The notes beneath the pieces are model-generated. The model had not been told where the DNA came from, ran no database searches, and worked only from the letters and a program-made list of their open reading frames with translations. Below, piece after piece: positions 29,307 through 37,009 of a DNA stretch of 64,000 nt. The DNA comes from Nocardioides daejeonensis (GTDB lineage: Bacteria; Actinomycetota; Actinomycetes; Propionibacteriales; Nocardioidaceae), in assembly GCF_003194585.1 (NCBI RefSeq), contig NZ_QHKZ01000003.1, positions 1 to 64,000 on the forward strand. Direction: 5' to 3'. A program made the position numbers and the translations under genes. The stretch's first letter is position 1. Each line of letters starts with the position of its first letter.

Positions 29307-31394
29307 ATGCGTGGTGTGTTGCGCAAGCTTGCCCTGATGGGGGCGGCGCTCGCCGCTGCCCTCCCGGCGGTCTCTGCCGTGGCTGCTCCCAGCTCCGACG
29401 CGACGTTCGGCGAGCAACTCTATCTGGTGACGATGGTCGGTCCCGGCACCGCTGGCTACCAGGGTGACTACAGCGCGGCCGACTACCGCACCGGCCTGCT
29501 GCAGCGCCAGGACGCCGCCCTCGCGGTCGTGGGCGCCGAGCCGGTGCAGCGCTGGACCACCGCCCTCAGCGGCTTCGCCGTGCACCTCGATCCGCTCGCC
29601 GCCGACCGGCTCCGCAGCCTGCCGGGGGTGCAGCTGGTCGAGCGTGACGTCGTACGCCGCCTCGCGGCTGCCGCGCCCACCGCCCCCACGTTGGGCCGCG
29701 GCACGGGCGGTGACGGTGGCCGGGGCGTGGTGATCGGCTTCGTCGACAGCGGCCTCCACACCCGTGGTCCGGTGTTCGCCGACTCCCCCACGCTGGGCCG
29801 GATGCCCCGCCGCTTCACCGGCTCGTGCCCGGAAGCCGAGGCGATGTGCAACCGGAAGGTCGTCGCTGCGCGTGCCTTCGTTGAGGCATTCGGCGCCGAT
29901 CGGCTGCGCTCCGGCTCCTCGCTCGGGCCGCAGGACGACCAGGGCCACGGGACGATGGTCGCCTCGCTCGCCGCAGGCAACCGCGCGACGCCGACCGGGC
30001 CGGCTCGTCATGTCTCCCGTCGCTTCGCCGGTGCCGCGCCTGATGCCCGGGTCGCGGTCTACAAGGCGTGCTGGGAGGCGCCCGACCCGGAGGACGACGG
30101 CTGCGCCACGGCCGATGTCGTGAGTGCGATCGATGCCGCCGTCGCCGACGGGGTCGATGTGCTGAACCTCTCCGTCGCCGGCTCGCCCGGCCTGGACACC
30201 GTCGATCTGGCCACCCTCGGCGCCGCCGAGAGCGACGTCGTCGTCATCGCCGCTGCAGGCAACGACGGCCGGCCCACCGGCCACGACGTGCCCTGGGTCA
30301 CGACGGTCGGCGCGGCCCGGATCGGTAACAGCGCCGGCTCCGTGCACCTGTCCGGAGGCGCACGACTTCCCGGCACGCTCAGCCCCCGCCCGCTGGCCGA
30401 GGCGGCGCCGGTGACCCTCGCCCGCGACCTTGCGGCGCCGGGTGCCTCGCGTGACGCGGCCGCGCAATGCCGGCAGGGCACGCTCGACGCCGCGCGCACC
30501 GACGGCCGGATCGTGGTGTGCCAACGCGGCGAGGGCGCCCGGCTGGAGAAGTCGACCACCGTCCGGCTTGCCGGGGGCAACGGCATGGTGCTGGTCAACG
30601 GTCCTCGCGACGCGCTGACGGTCGACCTGCATGCCATCCCGACGGTCAACGTGTCGGCGAAGACCGGGCGCCAGCTTCGGCGAGCGCTGGCCGAGGGTCC
30701 CGTACGTGCCCGGCTGATCGACGCGAACGGACAGGAGGACCGGCCGCGGGTACTGCCCTGGTCAGACCGGGGACGGCGTACCGCCGAGGCGATCAAGCCC
30801 GACCTGGTGGCTCCCGGACTCGGCCTGATCGCGGCCTCCTCCCCCTCTGCCGAGCGTGGCTCGTGGGATCTGCTGAGCGGCACCTCCGCCTCCGCCGCCC
30901 TGACCAGCGGAGTCGCCGCGGCGCTCCGTCAGCGACACCAGGGGTGGCCGGCGGCGCGGATCCGGTCGGCTCTCACGACCTCCACCCGGCCGATCGGCGG
31001 CGATCTCACACGCGCGGGCTCCGGACTGCTGGACGCGCGGGCGGCGGCCCGGACGACACTGGTGCAGGACCTGCCGGCCACTCACTACCGCGCGTTTCTC
31101 GACGGCGAGCGCAGCCAGCTCAACACGACCTCCGGAGCGGCCTCCGGCGGTGGCGTCTCCGTGCTGCGTCGTTCGCTCACCAACGCCGGCTCGCGCGCGG
31201 GCTACTGGTCGGTGCAGGCGCACGGCTTCCGGCACCACACCGTCGAGGTCTTCCCCCGCGCCGTGCGCCTCGCCCCCGGCGAGTCCCATCGCGTCAGGAT
31301 CCGGATCAGCGGCCGAGGTCCGGCCGAGCAGGGGTTCGTCGTCTGGCGCGACGACGCCGGTCGGTTGTTGCGGATGCCGCTGCAGGTGCGCTGA
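29307..31394 (+). CDS. Secreted subtilisin-like serine protease (S8) with PA domain
   Basis: This is a 695-residue exported protease. The signal peptide is residues 1-27 (LALMGAALAAALPAVSAVAA). An inhibitor-type propeptide follows (residues ~35-120, YLVTMVGPG...VQLVERDV). The catalytic domain has D147 (GFVDSGL), H214 (DQGHGTMVAS), the oxyanion N319 (AAAGNDG) and S527 (SGTSASA). A protease-associated (PA) insert lies at ~380-470 (CRQGTLD, GRIVVCQRGEG). The C-terminal part (~570-695) looks like a fibronectin-III-like domain. This layout resembles plant-type S8 subtilases found in actinobacteria. The substrate is unknown. GAAGG precedes the ATG. A 19-bp terminator stem begins immediately after the stop. 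Confidence 0.92.
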   Translation: MRGVLRKLALMGAALAAALPAVSAVAAPSSDATFGEQLYLVTMVGPGTAGYQGDYSAADYRTGLLQRQDAALAVVGAEPVQRWTTALSGFAVHLDPLAADRLRSLPGVQLVERDVVRRLAAAAPTAPTLGRGTGGDGGRGVVIGFVDSGLHTRGPVFADSPTLGRMPRRFTGSCPEAEAMCNRKVVAARAFVEAFGADRLRSGSSLGPQDDQGHGTMVASLAAGNRATPTGPARHVSRRFAGAAPDARVAVYKACWEAPDPEDDGCATADVVSAIDAAVADGVDVLNLSVAGSPGLDTVDLATLGAAESDVVVIAAAGNDGRPTGHDVPWVTTVGAARIGNSAGSVHLSGGARLPGTLSPRPLAEAAPVTLARDLAAPGASRDAAAQCRQGTLDAARTDGRIVVCQRGEGARLEKSTTVRLAGGNGMVLVNGPRDALTVDLHAIPTVNVSAKTGRQLRRALAEGPVRARLIDANGQEDRPRVLPWSDRGRRTAEAIKPDLVAPGLGLIAASSPSAERGSWDLLSGTSASAALTSGVAAALRQRHQGWPAARIRSALTTSTRPIGGDLTRAGSGLLDARAAARTTLVQDLPATHYRAFLDGERSQLNTTSGAASGGGVSVLRRSLTNAGSRAGYWSVQAHGFRHHTVEVFPRAVRLAPGESHRVRIRISGRGPAEQGFVVWRDDAGRLLRMPLQVR

Positions 31395-31438
31395 CGACAC
31401 GCGACCGCCAGCCGCGCTCGGCTGGCGGTCGCGTGTCG
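31395..31438. terminator. Bidirectional terminator after the subtilase gene
   Basis: Arms 31395-31413 and 31420-31438 form a perfect 19-bp stem with a 6-base loop, starting on the base after the protease stop and ending 5 bases before the stop of the convergent permease gene. Confidence 0.92.
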
Positions 31439-31443
31439 ATGCG

Positions 31444-32286
31444 TCAGGCGTCGCGCTTGAGGAAGGCGGCCAGGCTGACGCCCATCACAGCCAGGGTGAA
31501 GCCGCCGAAGACGACCAGGCCGCCCAGAGCGTTCAACGGCTCGCCGAAGGTGCTCAGGTTCTCCTGGAAGTCGCCCTGCCAGTTCTGCATGATCCGCCCA
31601 CCCGCGTTGAACGGCAGGAACCTGGTCGTGTCGTAGAGGTCCTTGTTGCCGGTGACACCGCTCATCGCGAGCATCAGCAGCCGGATCATCGTCTCGACGC
31701 CGAGCGGCCAGAGGTAGAGCATCACCAGCGAGAAGGTCTGGTGCCGGATCAACACCGTGGTCGCCATCGCCAGCCACGTCAGCAGCACCGTGAAGGCGAC
31801 CCGCTTGAGGACGGCCAGCAGGAGATAGCCCAGGTCGAACTCGAACGAGAGCCCGCTGAACCAGACCAGGGTCACCAGCAGCGAGAGCACGCAGCTGACC
31901 ACGACCACGACGCCGACCCAGGCTCCGACGACGACCATCTTGGCTGACCAGACCGCGGTGCGGTTCGGGACGGCGGTGAGCGTCGCTCGGATCATGCCGT
32001 GGCGATACTCGTGTCCCCAGGTGAGCACACCGAGGATCGCCACCACGTAGGCCAGCAGATAGAAGCTCGGGTCGATGTTGGAGAACTGGGTCATCGCGCC
32101 GTCGAGGATGAAGCGCGAGTAGTCGGCGTTGACGTCGTCGACCAGCTCCGTAGGCGTGTTGAGCTGGATGACCATCGCCACGAAGAAGGTGAAGCCGACG
32201 CCGACCAGGATCGAGCCACCGCTGATCCACCAGGTGGAGCGGAGGGTGGTCAGCCGGGTCCATTCGTACTTGAGCGCCGACGTCAC
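31444..32286 (-). CDS. ABC-2 type transporter permease
   Basis: This 280-residue membrane protein has six hydrophobic segments: GSILVGVGFTFFVAMVI at the start, AYVVAILGVLTWGHEYRHGMIR, and GLVVFGGFTLAVMGVSLAAF at the end. The motif GHEYRHGMIRATLTAVPNR is typical of ABC-2 permeases that work with CcmA/DrrA-type ATPases. The GTG at 32286 overlaps the ATPase stop by four bases (GTGA); an ATG at 32313 is possible but overlaps further. It is coupled to the ATPase upstream. Confidence 0.87.
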   Translation of the reverse strand: MTSALKYEWTRLTTLRSTWWISGGSILVGVGFTFFVAMVIQLNTPTELVDDVNADYSRFILDGAMTQFSNIDPSFYLLAYVVAILGVLTWGHEYRHGMIRATLTAVPNRTAVWSAKMVVVGAWVGVVVVVSCVLSLLVTLVWFSGLSFEFDLGYLLLAVLKRVAFTVLLTWLAMATTVLIRHQTFSLVMLYLWPLGVETMIRLLMLAMSGVTGNKDLYDTTRFLPFNAGGRIMQNWQGDFQENLSTFGEPLNALGGLVVFGGFTLAVMGVSLAAFLKRDA

Positions 32287-33368
32287 GGCTGGCCTCCTCT
32301 GCTGTCGGGCCACCCTCCGGTGGCGGGCGGCCCCTGCGGGGGTCCGGCGTACGGCGGGGCAGGCGGTGGCGCTCCCCCGGGCGGCATCCAGCCAGGTGGG
32401 GGTCCCTGCTGCGGTCCGCCGGGCGGCGGGCCCTGGCGCCAGGGGGCGACCGGAGTCTGGGCCTGGTACTCCTCGGCGCCGCCGGTCATCTCCAAGAAGG
32501 CATCCTCCAGGCTGGCCTGCTGAGTGGCGAGCTCATGGATGCGGATCTGGTTGTCGAAGGCCAGGTCACCGATCGCCTGGGCGTCGAGGCCGACGACCTG
32601 GAGGACGCCCGGCTCGACGGCCTGGACCGAGCCCTGACCCGCGAGGCGGTGGCCGATCAGGGCGGCGAGGTCGTGGCCCTGCGGCGTACGCACCGTCACG
32701 TGGTTGCCGCGGGACCGGTTGGTGAACTCGGCGACTGGGCCGTTGGCGATCATCCGGCCGCGTCCGATGACGACCAGCTCGTCGGCCATGAGCGCCATCT
32801 CCGAGAGCAGGTGGCTGGAGACGAAGATCGAACGCCCCTCGGCAGCCAGCGCCTTGAGCAGGTCGCGCATCCAGCGGATGCCCTGCGGGTCGAGGCCGTT
32901 GGCCGGCTCGTCGAGGATGAGCGTGTGCGGGTTGCCGAGCAGCGCCGCCGCGAGACCGAGCCGTTGCCCCATGCCCAGGGAGAAGGTGCTGGGGTGCTTC
33001 TGGGCGACGTCGGCGAGTCCGACGATGCCGAGCACCTCGTCCACCCGTCCGTCCGGGATCCCGTTGGCGGCCGCGAGCATGCGCAGGTGGTTTCGCGCCG
33101 TCCGGGTCGGGTGGAAGGGCTTCGCCTCGAGCAGCGCGCCCACTTCACGCATCGGCTGCGTGTAGGAGGCGAACGGCCGTCCGTCGAAGGTGCAGGTGCC
33201 GCCACCGTTGTCGAGTGCGAGCATCAGCCGCATCGTGGTGGACTTGCCCGACCCGTTGGGTCCGAGGAAGCCCGTCACGGTGCCCGGGTGCACGTCGAAC
33301 GACAGGTTGGCGACGGCTGTCTTGCCCTTGTAGGTCTTGTTGAGGCCTCGCGCCTCGATCACTGCCAT
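32283..33368 (-). CDS. ABC transporter ATP-binding protein with Pro/Gly-rich tail
   Basis: The 361-residue ATPase has Walker A GPNGSGKSTT, the signature TFSLGMGQRLGLA and Walker B LILDEPANGLDPQG. After residue ~300 comes a low-complexity Pro/Gly tail (QGPPPGGPQQGPPPGWMPPG), which is unusual for this family and probably disordered. Start ATG 33368 follows GGAAGGAG with ideal spacing. It pairs with the permease downstream as an exporter of unknown substrate. It lies after the FHA genes on the same strand, 28 bases downstream, so all may be one transcript. Confidence 0.92.
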   Translation of the reverse strand: MAVIEARGLNKTYKGKTAVANLSFDVHPGTVTGFLGPNGSGKSTTMRLMLALDNGGGTCTFDGRPFASYTQPMREVGALLEAKPFHPTRTARNHLRMLAAANGIPDGRVDEVLGIVGLADVAQKHPSTFSLGMGQRLGLAAALLGNPHTLILDEPANGLDPQGIRWMRDLLKALAAEGRSIFVSSHLLSEMALMADELVVIGRGRMIANGPVAEFTNRSRGNHVTVRTPQGHDLAALIGHRLAGQGSVQAVEPGVLQVVGLDAQAIGDLAFDNQIRIHELATQQASLEDAFLEMTGGAEEYQAQTPVAPWRQGPPPGGPQQGPPPGWMPPGGAPPPAPPYAGPPQGPPATGGWPDSRGGQP

Positions 33369-33396
33369 CGCGGGCTCCTTCCCCATTGGTGCATCT

Positions 33397-34530
33397 TCAG
33401 TCCTCCTTGGTGACGGTGAGCTCGCGGTCTCCGAGCCGGATCCGGTCGCCGGGCAACAGCGTGACGGCTCGCCCCGAGGTCAGGTCGCGAGACACGCCCT
33501 GGCGCAGCAGGAAGGAGCCGTTGGTCGAGCCCCGGTCGACGACGACGAGGGTGCCGTCGGGGGCGAGGTGCACCTGCAGGTGGGTCTTGGAGACCGACAT
33601 GTCACTCGATTGCAGAGGGAGGAGGTGCCGTACCGGCTCGCCCGGCCTTCCCTCGGGGTTGCGACCGAGCAGGACCAGGCCGTCCAGCACGATCGACTCC
33701 CCGGTGTCGGCGGTGAGACGCCACCGGCTGGGCGGGCCGAGGTGCCGACCGACCGTGGCCGGATGCTCCGGACGGGCGGCCGGCGCGTGGGTCGGGCGTG
33801 CCGCCGGCGGCGGCGCCGGAGCGGCGGGAGCCGGGCTGCCTGCTGCCGGGCTGTCGACTGCCGGGCTGCCTGCTGGCGGGCGAGGAGTGGCCTCCGGAGC
33901 CGGGGGCCGTCCAGGTCGCGGCGGAGGCGGCGGCGCGGGGACGGCAGGCGGGGCGGGTGGTGGTGGCGTGGGCGCCGGTGCGGCCGGCGTCGGGACGGGG
34001 GCGAGCCGCATCGCGGTGAGGTTCACCAGCGGGCGGGGGCCGTCTGCCGCTTCGGGGGCGGGAGCGGGCGCCGTACGTCGGTCGATCACCAACGAGCCGA
34101 CGAGCCGGTCATGCCACCCGCGGCGGCGGCCCTCCGGGTCCTCGATAGCGGTCCATGCCATCACGGCGAGCCCGAGTCCGCAGGTGGGCAGGCTGGCCAG
34201 ACCGACGATCGCGATGCGGAGAAGGGCCCTGGAGAAGCCGATCGGCGCCCCCGTGTCGGCATCGACGACCCGCAGCCCCAGGAGGGCCTTGCCGGGGCTG
34301 CCCCCGGTGACCCCGAGCGCCACGGCGGAGACGAGCGAGACGACGAGGACGACAGCGGCCAGCAACGCCACTCCGGGCCACACCTCGTCCTCGCGCCAGA
34401 AGAGCCACCACGCGGCGAAGGCACTGCCGGCGAAGATCCCCCACGTCAGCAGGCGGTCGACGAGCAGCGCATGGAACCTCCGGTCGACGGAAGCGACCGG
34501 AGGTTCCAGGAGATGCTCGGAGCCGACCAC
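33397..34530 (-). CDS. RDD membrane protein with C-terminal FHA domain
   Basis: This is a 377-residue protein. Residues ~15-150 are an RDD domain with hydrophobic segments (RRFHALLVDRLLTWGIFAG, VALLAAVVLVVSLVSAVALG) and GGSPGKALLGLRVVD. Residues ~160-265 are a long Pro/Ala-rich linker. Residues ~280-377 are a forkhead-associated domain, with GRNPEG, SKTHLQV and DRGSTNGSF as the phosphothreonine-binding motifs. It likely brings phospho-signals to the membrane. It starts with GTG 34530, just after the FHA gene. A perfect 14-bp inverted repeat lies inside its first 20 codons. Confidence 0.88.
   Translation of the reverse strand: MVGSEHLLEPPVASVDRRFHALLVDRLLTWGIFAGSAFAAWWLFWREDEVWPGVALLAAVVLVVSLVSAVALGVTGGSPGKALLGLRVVDADTGAPIGFSRALLRIAIVGLASLPTCGLGLAVMAWTAIEDPEGRRRGWHDRLVGSLVIDRRTAPAPAPEAADGPRPLVNLTAMRLAPVPTPAAPAPTPPPPAPPAVPAPPPPPRPGRPPAPEATPRPPAGSPAVDSPAAGSPAPAAPAPPPAARPTHAPAARPEHPATVGRHLGPPSRWRLTADTGESIVLDGLVLLGRNPEGRPGEPVRHLLPLQSSDMSVSKTHLQVHLAPDGTLVVVDRGSTNGSFLLRQGVSRDLTSGRAVTLLPGDRIRLGDRELTVTKED
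34473..34507. repeat. Perfect inverted repeat inside the 5' end of the RDD-FHA gene
   Basis: Arms 34473-34486 and 34494-34507 are exact complements (14 bp, 7-base loop). They span codons 8-20 of the RDD-FHA gene and lie 29-63 bases after the stop of the upstream FHA gene. This is as stable as the intergenic terminators in this window. Confidence 0.85.
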
Positions 34531-34535
34531 GTGGC

Positions 34536-36137
34536 TCAGGGCCCGGTGACCTGGATGGTCATGCCGTCACCAAGGTCGATGAGCGCGCCGGGCAGCAACT
34601 GCACCGGCATGCCGGGCTTCAGGGTCTCGGGCCCGAGGCCGGGCTGGACCAGCACGGTGCCGTTGGTGGACCCCATGTCGGTGACGACGGCGGACCCATG
34701 GTCGGCGCCGGACCCCGGACGCACCTCGAGGTGCGTCGAAGAGATCTCCTGGTTGGGGCTGGGAACCGTGACCAGTCGCGGCTGGTCGGTCGAGGTGAAG
34801 CGCCGCGCCTCGGGCGCACGCCCGACGAGGATCGCGCGGTCGACTGCCACGATCTCGCCGTGCGCGAAGGTCAACGTCGCCACCGGCTGCGCCGTGACAC
34901 TGGGCGCGGGCGGTTGACCGGGGATGCCCGGCTGCGAGCGGGCGAACTCCCCCGCGTCCCACCCTCCGGAGACCGTCTGGCCATCGTGCTCGGGCGTCTC
35001 GACGGGGGCCGGCGTCTCAACCGGGGCCGGAGGGCCCCAGCTCGGCGCCTCCCAGGCGCCCGTGGGCGCCTCCGCAGCAGGGTCGGCGGAAGGCGCGGGC
35101 CAGGACTGCGGCTCCTCCGTCACCTCACCGGCCGCGGCGATGGCGGCCACGTCGAAGACCTCGGTCTCCGCACCGCCGGCGGTCTCAGCCCCGGGCTCCT
35201 CCTCGTCGCGTACCCACGATCCGATCGACAGGGGTGGCTCCAGCGTGTCGGGGCCCGACGGCTCCGAGAGCGAGGGAAGGTCCGCGACCAGCGGCGTCGG
35301 CGGTGCGGGCGCTGCCGGGGCCGGCCAGGAGGGTACGGCGGGAGTCGGCTCGGGCTCAGCGACCGGCTCGGGCTCGGCGACCGCCTCAGGCTCAAGGACC
35401 GGCTCAGGCTCCACGACCGGCTCAGGCTCCACGACCGGCTCAGGCTCCACGACCGGCTCGGGCTCCACGGCAGGAGCGGGCCAGGACGGAACGACCGGCT
35501 CAGCCTCAAGGAGCGGCTCGGGCTCCACGACGACAGCATCCGCCTGCACGTCGAGTCCAGGCAGGGGGCCGCTGCGTGCGTCCGGTTGCGGTGGGGCTGC
35601 GTCGACGTTCGCGAAAGGCACAGCCGCCGGCTCGGGGGCCGTCACGACCATCGGCTCCACGGCGGGCAACGGCGCAGGAGCGGGGGCGGGCCGGGTCAGG
35701 CTCCCGAGGCGAACCAGGCCGCCCTCCAGCGTGTGCTCGGTGCCGAGGTCGCCCTCCTCGTCCATCACCACGTGCACGCGAGTGACGTCGTCCAGCGTGC
35801 GCTCCAGCCAGGTGGAGGCGTCGACTCCGTCGACGGCGACCTGCTCGTCACCGACGTCGAAGGTCGCGCGCACCGCACCTCGCACCACGACCCGGGTCCG
35901 CAGGCCCTCGCCGCTGAGCAGCAGGAACGCCGGGAGGGAGCGCAGCCCCGAGGCGATGAGCGCATCGAGCACCTCGTCGAACTCCGCGCCGTCGTCGACC
36001 AATGCCCACAGCGCACCGACCCGCCCCTTCTCACTGGGCGGCAGGAAGACCGAGGCGTGGGGCCCGACAATGCCGAACCAGGTGCCCGGCCGGAACGCGG
36101 AGGCCACGGCCTGCGCCGCGCCGTGAGTGTCGTTCAT
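34536..36137 (-). CDS. FHA-domain protein with Glu/Pro/Val repeat linker
   Basis: This is a 533-residue protein without signal or membrane segments. The first ~175 residues form an unrecognised globular domain (FRPGTWFGIVGPHASVFLPP, ALWALVDDGAEFDEVLDALI). Residues ~180-420 are a disordered Pro/Glu/Ala-rich linker that contains tandem VEPEPV units. The C-terminal ~105 residues are an FHA domain with LVGRAPEA, EISSTHLEVRPG and DMGSTNGTVL. The ATG overlaps the PP2C stop by four bases. It probably binds phosphothreonine proteins that the upstream phosphatase can dephosphorylate. The partner kinase is not in the window. Confidence 0.87.
   Translation of the reverse strand: MNDTHGAAQAVASAFRPGTWFGIVGPHASVFLPPSEKGRVGALWALVDDGAEFDEVLDALIASGLRSLPAFLLLSGEGLRTRVVVRGAVRATFDVGDEQVAVDGVDASTWLERTLDDVTRVHVVMDEEGDLGTEHTLEGGLVRLGSLTRPAPAPAPLPAVEPMVVTAPEPAAVPFANVDAAPPQPDARSGPLPGLDVQADAVVVEPEPLLEAEPVVPSWPAPAVEPEPVVEPEPVVEPEPVVEPEPVLEPEAVAEPEPVAEPEPTPAVPSWPAPAAPAPPTPLVADLPSLSEPSGPDTLEPPLSIGSWVRDEEEPGAETAGGAETEVFDVAAIAAAGEVTEEPQSWPAPSADPAAEAPTGAWEAPSWGPPAPVETPAPVETPEHDGQTVSGGWDAGEFARSQPGIPGQPPAPSVTAQPVATLTFAHGEIVAVDRAILVGRAPEARRFTSTDQPRLVTVPSPNQEISSTHLEVRPGSGADHGSAVVTDMGSTNGTVLVQPGLGPETLKPGMPVQLLPGALIDLGDGMTIQVTGP
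35347..35472. repeat. 18-bp tandem repeat coding for VEPEPV units
   Basis: Seven in-frame 18-base units run from 35347 to 35472. The three central ones (35401-35454) are identical and the others differ at a few positions. They encode the acidic Pro-rich linker of the FHA protein and are likely to vary in copy number by slippage. Confidence 0.9.
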
Positions 36138-36952
36138 GGCAATGCTCCCAACTTCTCCTCCAGGCTGACGGGCTCGGACCGCACCTGCGCGGCGTGGCTC
36201 GACCCGGACCATCCCACCACATCGATCACGACAGCCGTGGCGTTGTCCTCGCCACCGGCGGCCAGTGCCTGCGCGATCAACCTCTCCGCCGCATCGCGAG
36301 GGTCGGCGACCTCGCGCAGGATCCGTTCGACCTCGGCGTCCGGCACCATGCCGCTGACGCCGTCCGAGCAGAGCAGCAGGCGTCCCGCCGACCCGAGCGG
36401 CACCACGAAGAGGTCCGGCTCGGCGTCCCCACCCGGGCCGAGCGCCCGGGTGATCACATGGCGTTCCGGGTGGTGGGCAGCAGCATCCGGCGTGATCTCG
36501 CCACGGTCGATCAGCTGCTGCACCACGGAGTGGTCGACCGAGACCTGCTCCAGCCGGTCCTCGTGCAGCTTGTAGATGCGCGAGTCGCCGAGGTTGACGA
36601 GCAACCACTTCGGCCCCTCCGCGTCCGCGGCGAGCAGCGCTGCGACCACCGTCGTCCCGGACCAGTAGCCGATCGAGCCCTCCTCCCGGCGGTGCTGCAC
36701 GTGCGCGACGATCCGCTCCCGCGCCTTGGCCAGCACCTCCTCGACCGCGGGTACCGCGGCGAGCGGGTCGAAGCCGACTCCCGCGAGGCGGGCGAACTCC
36801 TCGACCACGATGCCGCTGGCCACCTCACCGCCGTCGTGGCCGCCCATGCCGTCGGCGACGACGAAGACAGGAGGCGAGGCGAGGTAGGCATCCTGGTTGG
36901 CGGCGCGCACCAGACCCATATCCGTGGCGGCTCCCGCATTGAGGTGAACCAT
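36134..36952 (-). CDS. PP2C-type (PPM) protein serine/threonine phosphatase
   Basis: The 272-residue soluble phosphatase removes phosphate from Ser/Thr with two Mn/Mg ions. All family motifs are present: DMGLVRAANQDAY, VADGMGGHDGGEVAS (first metal ligands), SGTTVVAALL, LLLCSDGVSGMV and EDNATAVVIDV. There is no membrane anchor, unlike PstP. ATG 36952 is likely; no clear ribosome site is seen, so the mRNA may be nearly leaderless. It is the first gene of a run with the FHA protein, the RDD-FHA protein and perhaps the ABC exporter. Confidence 0.92.
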   Translation of the reverse strand: MVHLNAGAATDMGLVRAANQDAYLASPPVFVVADGMGGHDGGEVASGIVVEEFARLAGVGFDPLAAVPAVEEVLAKARERIVAHVQHRREEGSIGYWSGTTVVAALLAADAEGPKWLLVNLGDSRIYKLHEDRLEQVSVDHSVVQQLIDRGEITPDAAAHHPERHVITRALGPGGDAEPDLFVVPLGSAGRLLLCSDGVSGMVPDAEVERILREVADPRDAAERLIAQALAAGGEDNATAVVIDVVGWSGSSHAAQVRSEPVSLEEKLGALP

Positions 36953-37009
36953 TGCTAGCGACACCCCACGAGTGTCATCGGCGGCACCGACGCTTGTAGT
37001 TTGGGCCCG

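Noticed and set aside
29136..30632. 498-codon open frame on the minus strand
   Set aside because: It is antisense to the subtilase gene, whose catalytic residues are all present.
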